Below, in pieces: positions 1 through 7,580 of a stretch of 16,768 nucleotides of DNA. The notes below the pieces were generated by a model. The model saw only the letters and a program-made list of their open reading frames with translations, was not told where the DNA came from and searched no databases. The DNA is from an uncultured Clostridia bacterium (GTDB lineage: Bacteria > Bacillota > Clostridia > TANB77 > CAG-508). Location: positions 1 to 16,768 of the forward strand of contig CAKPKU010000033.1 in assembly GCA_934167365.1 (NCBI GenBank), given 5' to 3'. The position numbers and the translations under genes are program-made. How positions within the stretch are numbered: the first letter of the stretch is position 1; the number at the start of each line of letters is the position of its first letter.

Positions 1-18
1 AAAAAATGGAGAAAAGTT

Positions 19-882
19 ATGAAAAAACAAGAGCTAATAATAGAAAAAAATAATGATTTTGAATTAAAGGATATATTTGACTGTGGGCAATGTTTTAGAT
101 GGAATAAAAACGATGATGAGAGTTATACTGGAGTTATAAAAAATGGTGTGTTAAATGTAAAATGTGATAAATCAAAAATATACTTTAATGGAATTTTGAA
201 TGAAGATATAAGGAAAATTGTTAACGACTATTTTGATTTAAACAGAGATTATACCAAAATAAAGCAAGAGCTATCAAAAATAGATGAGTATATGGAAAAC
301 AGTATTAATTACGGTAAAGGAATAAGGATTTTAAATCAAGACTTATGGGAGACAATTATATCATTTATAATATCAGCTAATAATAATATACCAAGAATAA
401 AAGGAATAATAGAGCGACTATCACAAAGGTATGGAACAGAAATAGAATTTGAAGGTGTAAAATATTATTTATTTCCAACGGTTGAACAATTAAAAAATGT
501 TACAGTTGCTGAGTTTAGAGGAATTGGGTTAGGCTTTAGGGATATTAGGCTATATGAAACTACTCATATGATTTTAAACAATGAAGTTGATTTAGAAAAT
601 CTACAAAATTTAGACACAAAATCAGCAAGGGAAGAGCTGTTAAAATTATCAGGAGTAGGACCAAAAGTAGCTGATTGCATATTATTATTTTCAACATTAA
701 AAAGATTTGATATATTTCCAATAGATGTATGGGTAAGAAGAGTAATGAATGATTTGTACATAAAAAATCCAGAAGAAAATAAAGTAAATAAAAATTTAAT
801 AACTAAAATAGCATTTGAGAAGTTTGGTAATTTAGCTGGAATAGCACAACAATATTTATTTTATTGGAAAAGAGAAAATTAA
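19..882 (+). CDS. ogg: 8-oxoguanine DNA glycosylase/AP lyase (OGG1 family)
   Basis: This is a bifunctional base-excision repair enzyme that removes 8-oxoguanine from DNA and nicks the abasic site. The 287-residue protein opens with the OGG-type DCGQCFRW segment (residues 21-28) and carries the helix-hairpin-helix-GPD core at about 205-245. The GVGPKVADC motif contains the expected Schiff-base lysine (K216), and PIDVWVRR supplies the catalytic aspartate (D236). The KVADC context is specific to OGG1-type enzymes rather than MutY or Nth, and there is no C-terminal iron-sulfur Cys cluster. The ATG at 19 follows GGAGAA at 9-14 with good spacing. The gene ends 39 nt before addB on the same strand, so the two probably share a transcript. 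The promoter lies left of the window. Length fits the bacterial (Clostridium-type) OGG family. Confidence 0.92.
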   Translation: MKKQELIIEKNNDFELKDIFDCGQCFRWNKNDDESYTGVIKNGVLNVKCDKSKIYFNGILNEDIRKIVNDYFDLNRDYTKIKQELSKIDEYMENSINYGKGIRILNQDLWETIISFIISANNNIPRIKGIIERLSQRYGTEIEFEGVKYYLFPTVEQLKNVTVAEFRGIGLGFRDIRLYETTHMILNNEVDLENLQNLDTKSAREELLKLSGVGPKVADCILLFSTLKRFDIFPIDVWVRRVMNDLYIKNPEENKVNKNLITKIAFEKFGNLAGIAQQYLFYWKREN

Positions 883-921
883 TAATAAAATATTAAACAA
901 AAGTAGAAAGGAACAATAAGC

Positions 922-3900
922 ATGGGATTACGATTAGTGTATGGTAAATCAGGTACAGGAAAAAGTACTTTTATATTTAATGAAATAAAAGAGCAAATTA
1001 GTGGCGAAAGTAAAATTTATATTATTACTCCAGAGCAATTTTCATTTACAGCAGAGCGTAAATTAATTGAAACTGTCGGCGTAGGAGCAGCTTTAAATGC
1101 AGAAGTTTTAACTTTTAACCGTATGGCATACAGAGTAATGAATGAAGTAGGAGGAGCAACAAAAACTCCATTATCATCTTGCGGAAAAGCTATGCTTATT
1201 TATAATATTTTATTAAATGAAAAAGGAAATCTAAACTTTTTAGGAAAATCAGATGAAAATATAGATTTAATTTCAACACAAATAACAGAATTTAAAAAAC
1301 ATGGTGTTAGTATAGAAAATTTAGATGAAATGATAGACACAACAAAAGATAAATATTTAAAATCAAAAATGAATGATATGCGAATTGTATATAACAAATT
1401 TGAAGAAACTATAAAAAATAAATATATAGATGAAAATGATGTATTAACAATACTTGCAAATCAATTACCAGAAACAAACATATTTGATAATACATTAATA
1501 TATATAGATGAATTTGTGGGATTTACCAAACAAGAATATGATATAATCAAAATTCTATTAAACATGGCTAATCAAATAACAATAAATATATGTACAGATT
1601 CTTTGGAAGAGTCAACATCTCCAGATACAGATATTTTTTATGCAAATAAATTAACAGTTCAAAAAATAAAAGAAATGGTAAAAGAAGCTAATAATAAGTT
1701 GGATAAGCCTGTATATATGAATAAAATATATCGTTTTGAAAATGAGGAATTAATGCATATTGAAAAAAATTTATATGCAGTACCATATAAAAAATATGAA
1801 GAAAAAGACTTAAAAAATGTGCACTTATTTTTAGCAAATAATCAATATTCTGAAATTGAAAATATTGCTATAAAAATAGTAAAATTAGTAAAAAACGATG
1901 GATATAGATATAGAGATATTTCAATAATAACAAAAAATTTAGATACATATTCAAATTTGTGCAAGGTTATATTTAATAAATATCAAATTCCAGTATTCAT
2001 AGATGAAAAAAAGGATTTAAGCCAAAATATTATAGTAAAATATTTACTTTCAATATTAGAAATATTTGCCAAAAATTGGTCATATGAATCAGTATTTAAT
2101 TATGTAAAAACGGGATTTTTAGATATAACAAATGAAGAGCTATATTTATTAGAAAACTACTGTTTAAAATGGGGAATAAAATATAGCAAATGGTATAAAG
2201 GGGAATGGAACTTTCATGATGAAGATGAAAATAATCATGAATTAATAGAGCGATTTAGAGAGCTTAGAAAATTAATTGTAGATCCATTAATAAAATTCAA
2301 GGGAAATTTATTAGGAACAAATTCAGCAAAAAAGATAACAAAGAATCTGTATGAGTTTTTAATTGAAAATGAAATTGATAGAAAATTAACTGAAAAAAAA
2401 GAAGAGCTTATAAGCATTAATAAAACCGAAATCGCAACAGAATATGAAACTAGTTGGAAAATTATAATGCAAGTTTTAGATGAAATTGTTTTAGTTTTTG
2501 GAGATGAAAAGATTACATTTGAAAGATATATGCAAATATTAAAAACAGGATTGGGAAATAGTAATTTAGGTAAAATACCAGGAACTCAAGATCAAGTAAT
2601 ATTAGGAGATGTTGATAGATCACGAAGTCATAAAGTTAAAACAATATTTATAATAGGACTAAATGATGGAATGTTTCCAAGTGTTAATAAAAATGAAGGA
2701 TATTTTAATGATAAAGATAGATCTGAATTAAAAGATAATGGTATTGAACTTGCCAAAGGAACAATTGAACGATTGTATGAGGATAATTTTAATGTATATA
2801 AAGCATTTACGGCAGCATCAGAGCATATTTATTTATCATATTCATCATCAGCCTCTGATGGAAAGACATTAAGAGCATCTATGCTAGTTTCAAAAATTAA
2901 AAAGTTATTTCCATCAATAATTGAAGATAGCGATATTATAAAAAGATCTCCAGAAATTTTAATTGAAAGCAATACATTTGAGGAGTTATTAAACCAAATA
3001 AGAGATTATAGAGATGAAGAGCAAGATTTAGATGAAAAATGGATAGTTGTATATAATTATTATATGAAAAATGATAAATGGAGATATAAATTAATTAGCA
3101 GTTTAAAGGCAATTGAATATTCAAATTTACCAGAGCGAATAAATAAAGAAAATGTTGAAAAATTATATGGAAAAACATTAAAAACAAGTGTATCAAGATT
3201 AGAGCAATATAGATCATGTCCATTTTCTTATTATTTAAAATATGGTTTAAATATTTCAGAAAAAGACAGTTTTAAAGTTGATAGTCTAGATACAGGCTCA
3301 TTTATGCATGACACAATAGATACGTTTTTCAATAAAATAAAAGAGCGAAATATTAAAATACGTGATTTAACACAAGAAGAAACAGAGCAAATTATTGAGG
3401 AAATTATTACCGAAAAGCTTAATTTAAATAGAAATTTTATTTTCCAAAGTAGTCCGAAATATAAAGTATTAGCAATGAGGTTAAAAAGAGTTGTAACAAG
3501 ATCAATGAAATATATATTAGAGAGCCTTAAATACAGTGATTTTGATGTATTAGGAAATGAAGTAGAATTTAAAGAAGGAAAAGAGTATGAGCCAATAATT
3601 TTAGAGCTTTCAGATGGTAAAAAAGTTGAAATTACTGGGAAGATTGATAGAATAGATATTGCAAAGGATGAACAAAATAGATATATACGAATAATAGATT
3701 ATAAATCATCTATTAAAAATATTGAACTTAATTCAGTATATGCAGGACTTCAATTGCAGTTATTAACATATTTAGATGCTGTCTGTAAAGAAGAAGATGT
3801 ACTTCCAGCAGGAGTTTTATATTTTAATTTAATAGATCCAATAATAAAATCAGAAAAAAACATGACAGAAGAAGAGCTTGAAAATGAAATTAGAAAGAAA

Positions 3901-4296
3901 TTCAAAATGCAAGGTTTAATTTTAGCAGATATAAACATTGTCAAAAAAATGGATACAAGATTGGAAAAAGGTGCATCAAATGTTATTCCCGCATATATAG
4001 GAAAAGATGGAGATTTAAGTATTACAAGAACTAATGGAGTTAGTAGAAAACAATTTGAGTATTTGCAAAAGTATATGAATAAAATAATCAAACAAATTTC
4101 AGAAGAAATTATGTCAGGAAATATTGACATTAATCCGTATTATAAAAAGAAAAGAAAACCATGCGACTTTTGTAAATATAAGGCAATATGTGGTTTTGAT
4201 ACAGCGAATAGCAATAATCAATATAATTATATAAGTGAAATGGATAAAAATGCAGTATTAGAGCAGATTAAATGTGATGTAGAAGAGCTTGAATAA
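922..4296 (+). CDS. addB: AddB, helicase-nuclease subunit of AddAB
   Basis: AddB pairs with AddA to process double-strand ends for RecA-dependent recombination; it helps read Chi and carries one of the two nucleases. The 1124-residue protein is close to the usual length. It has an N-terminal Walker A motif GKSGTGKS (8-15) and a C-terminal RecB-type nuclease domain with IDRID (D909) and DYKSS (D926, K928). Four cysteines, C766 and C1081, C1084, C1090, are placed as in the [4Fe-4S] staple known from Bacillus AddB (C ... Cx2Cx5C). All key residues are intact. A ribosome binding site (AAAGGAAC, 907-914) precedes the ATG. It follows the OGG gene by 39 nt. Oddly, addA, normally next to addB in Firmicutes, is not downstream; pgeF follows instead. 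addA could lie left of the window or elsewhere. Confidence 0.95.
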   Translation: MGLRLVYGKSGTGKSTFIFNEIKEQISGESKIYIITPEQFSFTAERKLIETVGVGAALNAEVLTFNRMAYRVMNEVGGATKTPLSSCGKAMLIYNILLNEKGNLNFLGKSDENIDLISTQITEFKKHGVSIENLDEMIDTTKDKYLKSKMNDMRIVYNKFEETIKNKYIDENDVLTILANQLPETNIFDNTLIYIDEFVGFTKQEYDIIKILLNMANQITINICTDSLEESTSPDTDIFYANKLTVQKIKEMVKEANNKLDKPVYMNKIYRFENEELMHIEKNLYAVPYKKYEEKDLKNVHLFLANNQYSEIENIAIKIVKLVKNDGYRYRDISIITKNLDTYSNLCKVIFNKYQIPVFIDEKKDLSQNIIVKYLLSILEIFAKNWSYESVFNYVKTGFLDITNEELYLLENYCLKWGIKYSKWYKGEWNFHDEDENNHELIERFRELRKLIVDPLIKFKGNLLGTNSAKKITKNLYEFLIENEIDRKLTEKKEELISINKTEIATEYETSWKIIMQVLDEIVLVFGDEKITFERYMQILKTGLGNSNLGKIPGTQDQVILGDVDRSRSHKVKTIFIIGLNDGMFPSVNKNEGYFNDKDRSELKDNGIELAKGTIERLYEDNFNVYKAFTAASEHIYLSYSSSASDGKTLRASMLVSKIKKLFPSIIEDSDIIKRSPEILIESNTFEELLNQIRDYRDEEQDLDEKWIVVYNYYMKNDKWRYKLISSLKAIEYSNLPERINKENVEKLYGKTLKTSVSRLEQYRSCPFSYYLKYGLNISEKDSFKVDSLDTGSFMHDTIDTFFNKIKERNIKIRDLTQEETEQIIEEIITEKLNLNRNFIFQSSPKYKVLAMRLKRVVTRSMKYILESLKYSDFDVLGNEVEFKEGKEYEPIILELSDGKKVEITGKIDRIDIAKDEQNRYIRIIDYKSSIKNIELNSVYAGLQLQLLTYLDAVCKEEDVLPAGVLYFNLIDPIIKSEKNMTEEELENEIRKKFKMQGLILADINIVKKMDTRLEKGASNVIPAYIGKDGDLSITRTNGVSRKQFEYLQKYMNKIIKQISEEIMSGNIDINPYYKKKRKPCDFCKYKAICGFDTANSNNQYNYISEMDKNAVLEQIKCDVEELE

Positions 4297-4423
4297 ATTA
4301 GTAATTTGAATAAAGAAAGCTCAGAAAACTTACCCAAAAACATAATTAAGTGCTAAAATATATAAATGGTTTATAGGAAATCCAAATAAAAACCTAAATA
4401 CATTATACAAGGAATGAATTTTT

Positions 4424-5200
4424 ATGAATTTATCTAATGAAAATATTGTCCATATAGAAAAAGATGGAATTCAATATTTACAATTTAAAAAACTATTAGA
4501 ATATGAAAATAAATTGAAACATTGTTTTACACTAAAACCATTGAATTTCAGAGAAAAAACAAAAGATGCTGATGATTACAAGGAAATTTGTAATTCACTA
4601 TGCATTAATTGGGAAAACATTATTTCTCCAAAACAAACACATACTGATATTGTTAAAAGGGTTAACAAAAATTCAGTAAATTCAGATTTTAGTGATGTTG
4701 ATGGATTAATTACAAATGAAAAAAATAAAGCATTATCTTTGAAATTTGCAGATTGTACATCATTTTTATTATATGATCCTGAAAAAAATGTAATAGGAGA
4801 TATTCATTCAGGCTGGAGAGGAACAGTAAAAAAAATTGGAAAAAATGCAATTGAAAAAATGGAGCAAGAGTTTGGTTGCAACCCAAAAGATATAATATGT
4901 TGCATAGGACCAACAATTAGAAAATGTCATTTTATAGTTGAAGATGACACAAAAAATGAATTTATAAAATCATTTAATAATCAAGATATAATAGAAAATA
5001 TTGGAATTATAGATGGAAAACAAAAATATAAAATAGATGCTGTTAGTGCAAATATAAGCATGTTTAAGCAATGTGGACTAAAAGAGCAAAACATTATAGA
5101 TTCAGGATTATGTACAGTATGTTATCATGAATTAATGCATTCATATAGATATGATAGGGATTTTTCTGGTAGAAATGTTGCAATAATGTGTTTAATATAG
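4424..5200 (+). CDS. pgeF: PgeF/YlmD-like laccase-domain protein (purine nucleoside phosphorylase type)
   Basis: This belongs to the YfiH/YlmD/LACC1 family, formerly called polyphenol oxidases. Members act on purine nucleosides, and E. coli PgeF is implicated in peptidoglycan fidelity. The 258-residue protein has the conserved metal site: H73 in QTHT, C111 in FADC and H128 in HSGWRG. The 17-residue C-to-H spacing is that of the family. Later conserved blocks are GPTIRKCHF and the C-terminal CTVC-HSYRYD region. The ATG at 4424 follows AAGGAA at 4409-4414. A 127-nt gap separates it from addB; I see no convincing terminator there, so read-through from addB is possible. Substrate preference cannot be decided from sequence. 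Confidence 0.9.
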   Translation: MNLSNENIVHIEKDGIQYLQFKKLLEYENKLKHCFTLKPLNFREKTKDADDYKEICNSLCINWENIISPKQTHTDIVKRVNKNSVNSDFSDVDGLITNEKNKALSLKFADCTSFLLYDPEKNVIGDIHSGWRGTVKKIGKNAIEKMEQEFGCNPKDIICCIGPTIRKCHFIVEDDTKNEFIKSFNNQDIIENIGIIDGKQKYKIDAVSANISMFKQCGLKEQNIIDSGLCTVCYHELMHSYRYDRDFSGRNVAIMCLI

Positions 5201-5260
5201 TATATTAGTAAGAACATCTGGAATTTTAAATTGATATAATAGATAGGACTTGATATAGAA

Positions 5261-5815
5261 ATGTTTGATAATTGGGAAGAATTAGAAAAATCAATAATTA
5301 ATTGTAAAAAATGTAAATTATGTGCAAATAGAAACAATATAGTATTTGGACAAGGAAATAAAAATGCAGATATAATGTTTATAGGAGAAGGACCAGGAGC
5401 AGATGAAGATATGCAAGGAATACCATTTGTAGGGAAAGCAGGAAAGCTCATGAATATGGCATTTGAAGGATTAGGAATAAACAGATCAGAAGTATATATA
5501 GCTAATATTGTAAAATGTAGACCACCTTCAAATAGAGTACCAGAGCAAGATGAAGCTATGGCATGTTTAAATTACTTGCGTAATCAAGTAATTTTAGTCA
5601 AACCTAAAATAATTGTATTATTAGGAAGCACAGCACTAAAAAATATATTAGGACAAGAATATTCAATTACAGCATCTAGAGGAAAATGGGTAGAAAAAAA
5701 GGGAATATTATACATGCCAACTTGGCACCCAGCAGCATTATTAAGAGATGAAAATAAGAAAATTGAATTCTGGAAAGACTTAAAAGAAGTGGTTAAAAGA
5801 TTTAATGAATTATAA
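5261..5815 (+). CDS. Uracil-DNA glycosylase, family 4 ([4Fe-4S])
   Basis: This enzyme excises uracil (deaminated cytosine or misincorporated dUMP) from DNA. The 184-residue protein shows the family 4 signature: C15 and C18 (CKKC), then C86 and C102, as iron-sulfur ligands; the active-site motif GEGPGADED (42-50) followed by QGIPFVGKAG; and the second active-site motif TWHPAALLR around H156. Length matches the compact family 4 type; family 5 enzymes are usually longer and have a different first motif. The start ATG at 5261 has only a weak upstream purine stretch (AGGACT, about 5245). It lies 60 nt after pgeF. With OGG and AddB this gives three DNA-repair genes in a row, interrupted only by pgeF. 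Confidence 0.93.
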   Translation: MFDNWEELEKSIINCKKCKLCANRNNIVFGQGNKNADIMFIGEGPGADEDMQGIPFVGKAGKLMNMAFEGLGINRSEVYIANIVKCRPPSNRVPEQDEAMACLNYLRNQVILVKPKIIVLLGSTALKNILGQEYSITASRGKWVEKKGILYMPTWHPAALLRDENKKIEFWKDLKEVVKRFNEL

Positions 5816-5926
5816 TAAATAATTATAGGACAACTATGCAATAATGTATATAATCCTAAAAAAGATGTTTTATAATATAAAAATTTTACACATAAATATA
5901 AATTTAAACGGTAGGAAGGTCTAATT

Positions 5927-5989
5927 ATCAAATATTTAAAAGTAGCATTTTTCTATTATGTAAAAAAGTTTGGCAAAACACTAGTATAA
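5927..5989 (+). other. Possible micro-ORF upstream of the NUDIX gene (non-AUG start)
   Basis: The 194-nt gap between the uracil-DNA glycosylase and NUDIX genes contains an open 20-codon frame, (I)KYLKVAFFYYVKKFGKTLV, placed 7 nt after a good Shine-Dalgarno-like AGGAAGG (5913-5919). It ends 7 nt before the ribosome binding site of the next gene. The only start available is ATC at 5927 (or ATT at 5924), so it is either an unusual AUU/AUC start, a peptide whose ATG mutated, or chance. The peptide is basic and hydrophobic, like a short membrane-active or leader peptide. I do not recognise it. The rest of the gap holds nothing clear. Confidence 0.15.
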
Positions 5990-6009
5990 AAATATTAGGA
6001 GGTAAAAAT

Positions 6010-6555
6010 TTGAATTATTTTGAAGACATTAATTATAAAATTATTAGCAAAAAAGAGGCATATAAAGGCAAAAGAATAAGTGTAGAAGAGATTATATATA
6101 ATAATGGAGAAAAAGATTTTTATAGAGAACATGTAAAAGCTGGAAATGCAGTAGTAATTTTAGCAATTACAGAAGATAATAAAGTACTTATGGTAAGAGA
6201 AGCTAGAAGTGCAATAGGAAAAATAGTACTAACATTACCAGCAGGAAAATTAGAAGAAAATGAAGATCCAAAACATGCAGCTATTCGAGAATTAGAAGAA
6301 GAAACAGGTTATAAGGCTAATAATGTAACTTTATTAAGATCAACATATGCTTCATGCGGTTATACTGATGAAAAAATATATTATTATTTAGCAAATAATT
6401 TAGAAAAATCTAAACAAAATTTAGATGAAGATGAAGAAGTAGAAATTTTTGAAATTCCAATTGAAGAATTTAAAGCAATGATTGACAAAAATGAAATTAT
6501 TACTGCTAGTACTACTATTGCAGGATTGCACTATTTTAGTTATATAGCAAAATAA
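6010..6555 (+). CDS. NUDIX hydrolase, ADP-ribose pyrophosphatase (NudF-like)
   Basis: This enzyme probably hydrolyses ADP-ribose, and perhaps related nucleoside diphosphate derivatives, to AMP plus ribose 5-phosphate. The 181-residue protein has a perfect Nudix box (Gx5Ex7REUxEExGU) from G79 to Y101: G79, E85, R93-E94, E97-E98, G100. An N-terminal beta-rich segment precedes it (10-45). After the box, YASCGYTDE corresponds to the YPSPGFSDE-type stretch typical of ADP-ribose pyrophosphatases, with SPG reading SCG here. Start: TTG at 6010, exactly 6 nt after a full AGGAGGT (5997-6003); the next in-frame Met is at residue 61, inside the fold, so TTG is the real start. It is the last gene of the rightward block and is followed by a strong terminator (6697-6746). 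Confidence 0.9.
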   Translation: MNYFEDINYKIISKKEAYKGKRISVEEIIYNNGEKDFYREHVKAGNAVVILAITEDNKVLMVREARSAIGKIVLTLPAGKLEENEDPKHAAIRELEEETGYKANNVTLLRSTYASCGYTDEKIYYYLANNLEKSKQNLDEDEEVEIFEIPIEEFKAMIDKNEIITASTTIAGLHYFSYIAK

Positions 6556-6592
6556 GAATTATGGTATCATTAGTTTAATATTAAAAGTCTAG

Positions 6593-6631
6593 TTTTCCAT
6601 TATAGTAAAAAATATTTTATATAATGGAAAA
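6593..6631. repeat. 12-bp perfect inverted repeat, 15-nt loop
   Basis: TTTTCCATTATA (6593-6604) is exactly mirrored by TATAATGGAAAA (6620-6631). It lies 38 nt after the NUDIX stop. No T-run follows on the plus strand, so it is unlikely to terminate transcription alone; it may protect the mRNA 3' end or bind a protein. Confidence 0.5.
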
Positions 6632-6696
6632 AGTAGAAAAGTCAAAATAATTGAGCTAATAGATCAGCAATTTTTATTAAAAATATTTAATTGAGT

Positions 6697-6746
6697 AAAG
6701 AAAAAACGGAATTTATGATTATAATCAAAATTCTGTTTTTTCTTTT
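6697..6746 (+). terminator. Strong intrinsic terminator after the NUDIX gene
   Basis: An 18-bp stem, AAAGAAAAAACGGAATTT (6697-6714) with AAATTCTGTTTTTTCTTT (6728-6745), has one G-U pair. Its loop is itself nearly palindromic (TGATTATAATCA), so the hairpin is almost fully paired. The 3' arm is U-rich and the 5' arm A-rich, so it could work in both directions. It ends the 19-6555 gene block. The stretch 6747-6903 holds no gene that I can see. Confidence 0.8.
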
Positions 6747-6903
6747 TGATATTGATAGTTTTTCTAAATTGTATATAATGTAATTGAACAAAAAATATAA
6801 AAATATTTGATTCTTTAAATAAAACTTGCAATAGGAACTACTGATACTTGCATTTACTTTTGTACTTCATTTAAGAAAAATTGCTTATAATAGATAAAAA
6901 CAT

Positions 6904-6932
6904 TTGACATAGAAATAGAAAGGTTATATAAT
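6904..6932 (+). promoter_or_regulatory. Perfect sigma-70/sigma-A consensus promoter
   Basis: TTGACA (6904-6909), a 17-nt spacer and TATAAT (6927-6932) match the consensus exactly. The predicted start near 6939 gives a leader of about 73 nt before the 7012 ATG. The leader contains a small inverted repeat, TAGTAT (6950-6955)/ATACTA (6964-6969). Two direct copies of ACTTGCA lie upstream at 6824 and 6846, 22 bp apart, a spacing that would suit a dimeric activator. Confidence 0.75.
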
Positions 6933-7011
6933 ATCAAAAATTGTGTATTTAGTATACTCCGTAATACTAGAAATGTTTCATAAAGGTTTATTAACCGGAG
7001 GAGGAATTTTT

Positions 7012-7401
7012 ATGATAAGAAATGATTCTTATTGGCAAGAAAAGCATAATCTGGCTGAAAATGTCTATGACTTTGTGAATAATCAGACATTAGAAGCACA
7101 GCATTATGTTTTAAAGGAAATCGAAGACTGGGCAAAAAACATGCCTAGAGCTCATATTGAAATGAGCATATTTGAAATGCTAGCAATCCTATGGACAGAT
7201 GAAGCAACAACAACAGATGAGATGGAAAAAGAAAAATTATGTAATAGGCTTTCGCTATGCATTTTTATGATATCGAACCATGAAAACCATAAGAACTCAA
7301 ACGAGAAGAAGTACTACGAGAAAGAAATCTGTAGCATAGGTATTAAAATGTTCACTGGCAAGACTGTAGAGCAAATAGAAAAGGCCCTAAGGACATTTTA
7401 G
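7012..7401 (+). CDS. Hypothetical 129-residue soluble helical protein
   Basis: I do not recognise this family. The frame is open from a GTG at 6943, but ATG 7012 is the better start: it has a full GGAGGAGG (6997-7004) at ideal distance, and the upstream residues would cross the leader. The 129-residue product (begins MIRNDSYWQEK, ends IEKALRTF) looks all-alpha and soluble, with no signal peptide or membrane segment. It has acidic and Trp-containing helices (EDWAKNMPRAH, LAILWTDEA), three cysteines (LCNRLSLC, EICS), and a polar Asn/His/Lys-rich stretch in the last third. It is a single-gene unit between terminators with a perfect consensus promoter, suggesting strong or constitutive expression. 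Two sampled 60-nt lines are 33-37% G+C, against 25% in a sampled line of the neighbouring gene, and AAG, AAC, TAC and GAG codons are commoner. That could reflect high expression or a foreign origin. Confidence 0.75.
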   Translation: MIRNDSYWQEKHNLAENVYDFVNNQTLEAQHYVLKEIEDWAKNMPRAHIEMSIFEMLAILWTDEATTTDEMEKEKLCNRLSLCIFMISNHENHKNSNEKKYYEKEICSIGIKMFTGKTVEQIEKALRTF

Positions 7402-7413
7402 TAAATTTATAAT

Positions 7414-7448
7414 AAAAAGGACTTTCCGAAAGGAGAGTCTTTTTTTTG
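7414..7448 (+). terminator. Intrinsic terminator with GAAA tetraloop
   Basis: AAAAAGGACTTTCC (7414-7427), loop GAAA (7428-7431) and GGAGAGTCTTTTT form a stem with two wobble pairs, followed by an uninterrupted T8 tract. It lies 13 nt after the stop of the 7012-7401 gene. Confidence 0.88.
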
Positions 7449-7521
7449 CAAAAAAATAAAAATAATGATATATCTAAATTAAGATGTTTATGTGACTATT
7501 TTGTGAAAAGTCTTCAGATTA

Positions 7522-7550
7522 TTGACAATATATTTTATAGATAGTAAAAT
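7522..7550 (+). promoter_or_regulatory. Promoter of the oxidoreductase-LCP operon
   Basis: TTGACA (7522-7527), 17 nt, TAAAAT (7545-7550). This is one mismatch from consensus, lies just after the preceding terminator, and gives a leader of about 24 nt to the ATG at 7581. Confidence 0.7.
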
Positions 7551-7580
7551 TTAGGAAAGACTTTATGAAATGAGGTTAAT

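Noticed and set aside
3750..4130. 126-codon minus-strand frame inside addB
   Set aside because: Lies opposite the conserved AddB nuclease region, hydrophobic by antisense bias, no ribosome binding site.
6943..7011. GTG start at 6943 extending the hypothetical protein by 23 residues
   Set aside because: It lies only a few bases from the predicted transcription start and has no ribosome binding site, whereas ATG 7012 follows a full GGAGGAGG.
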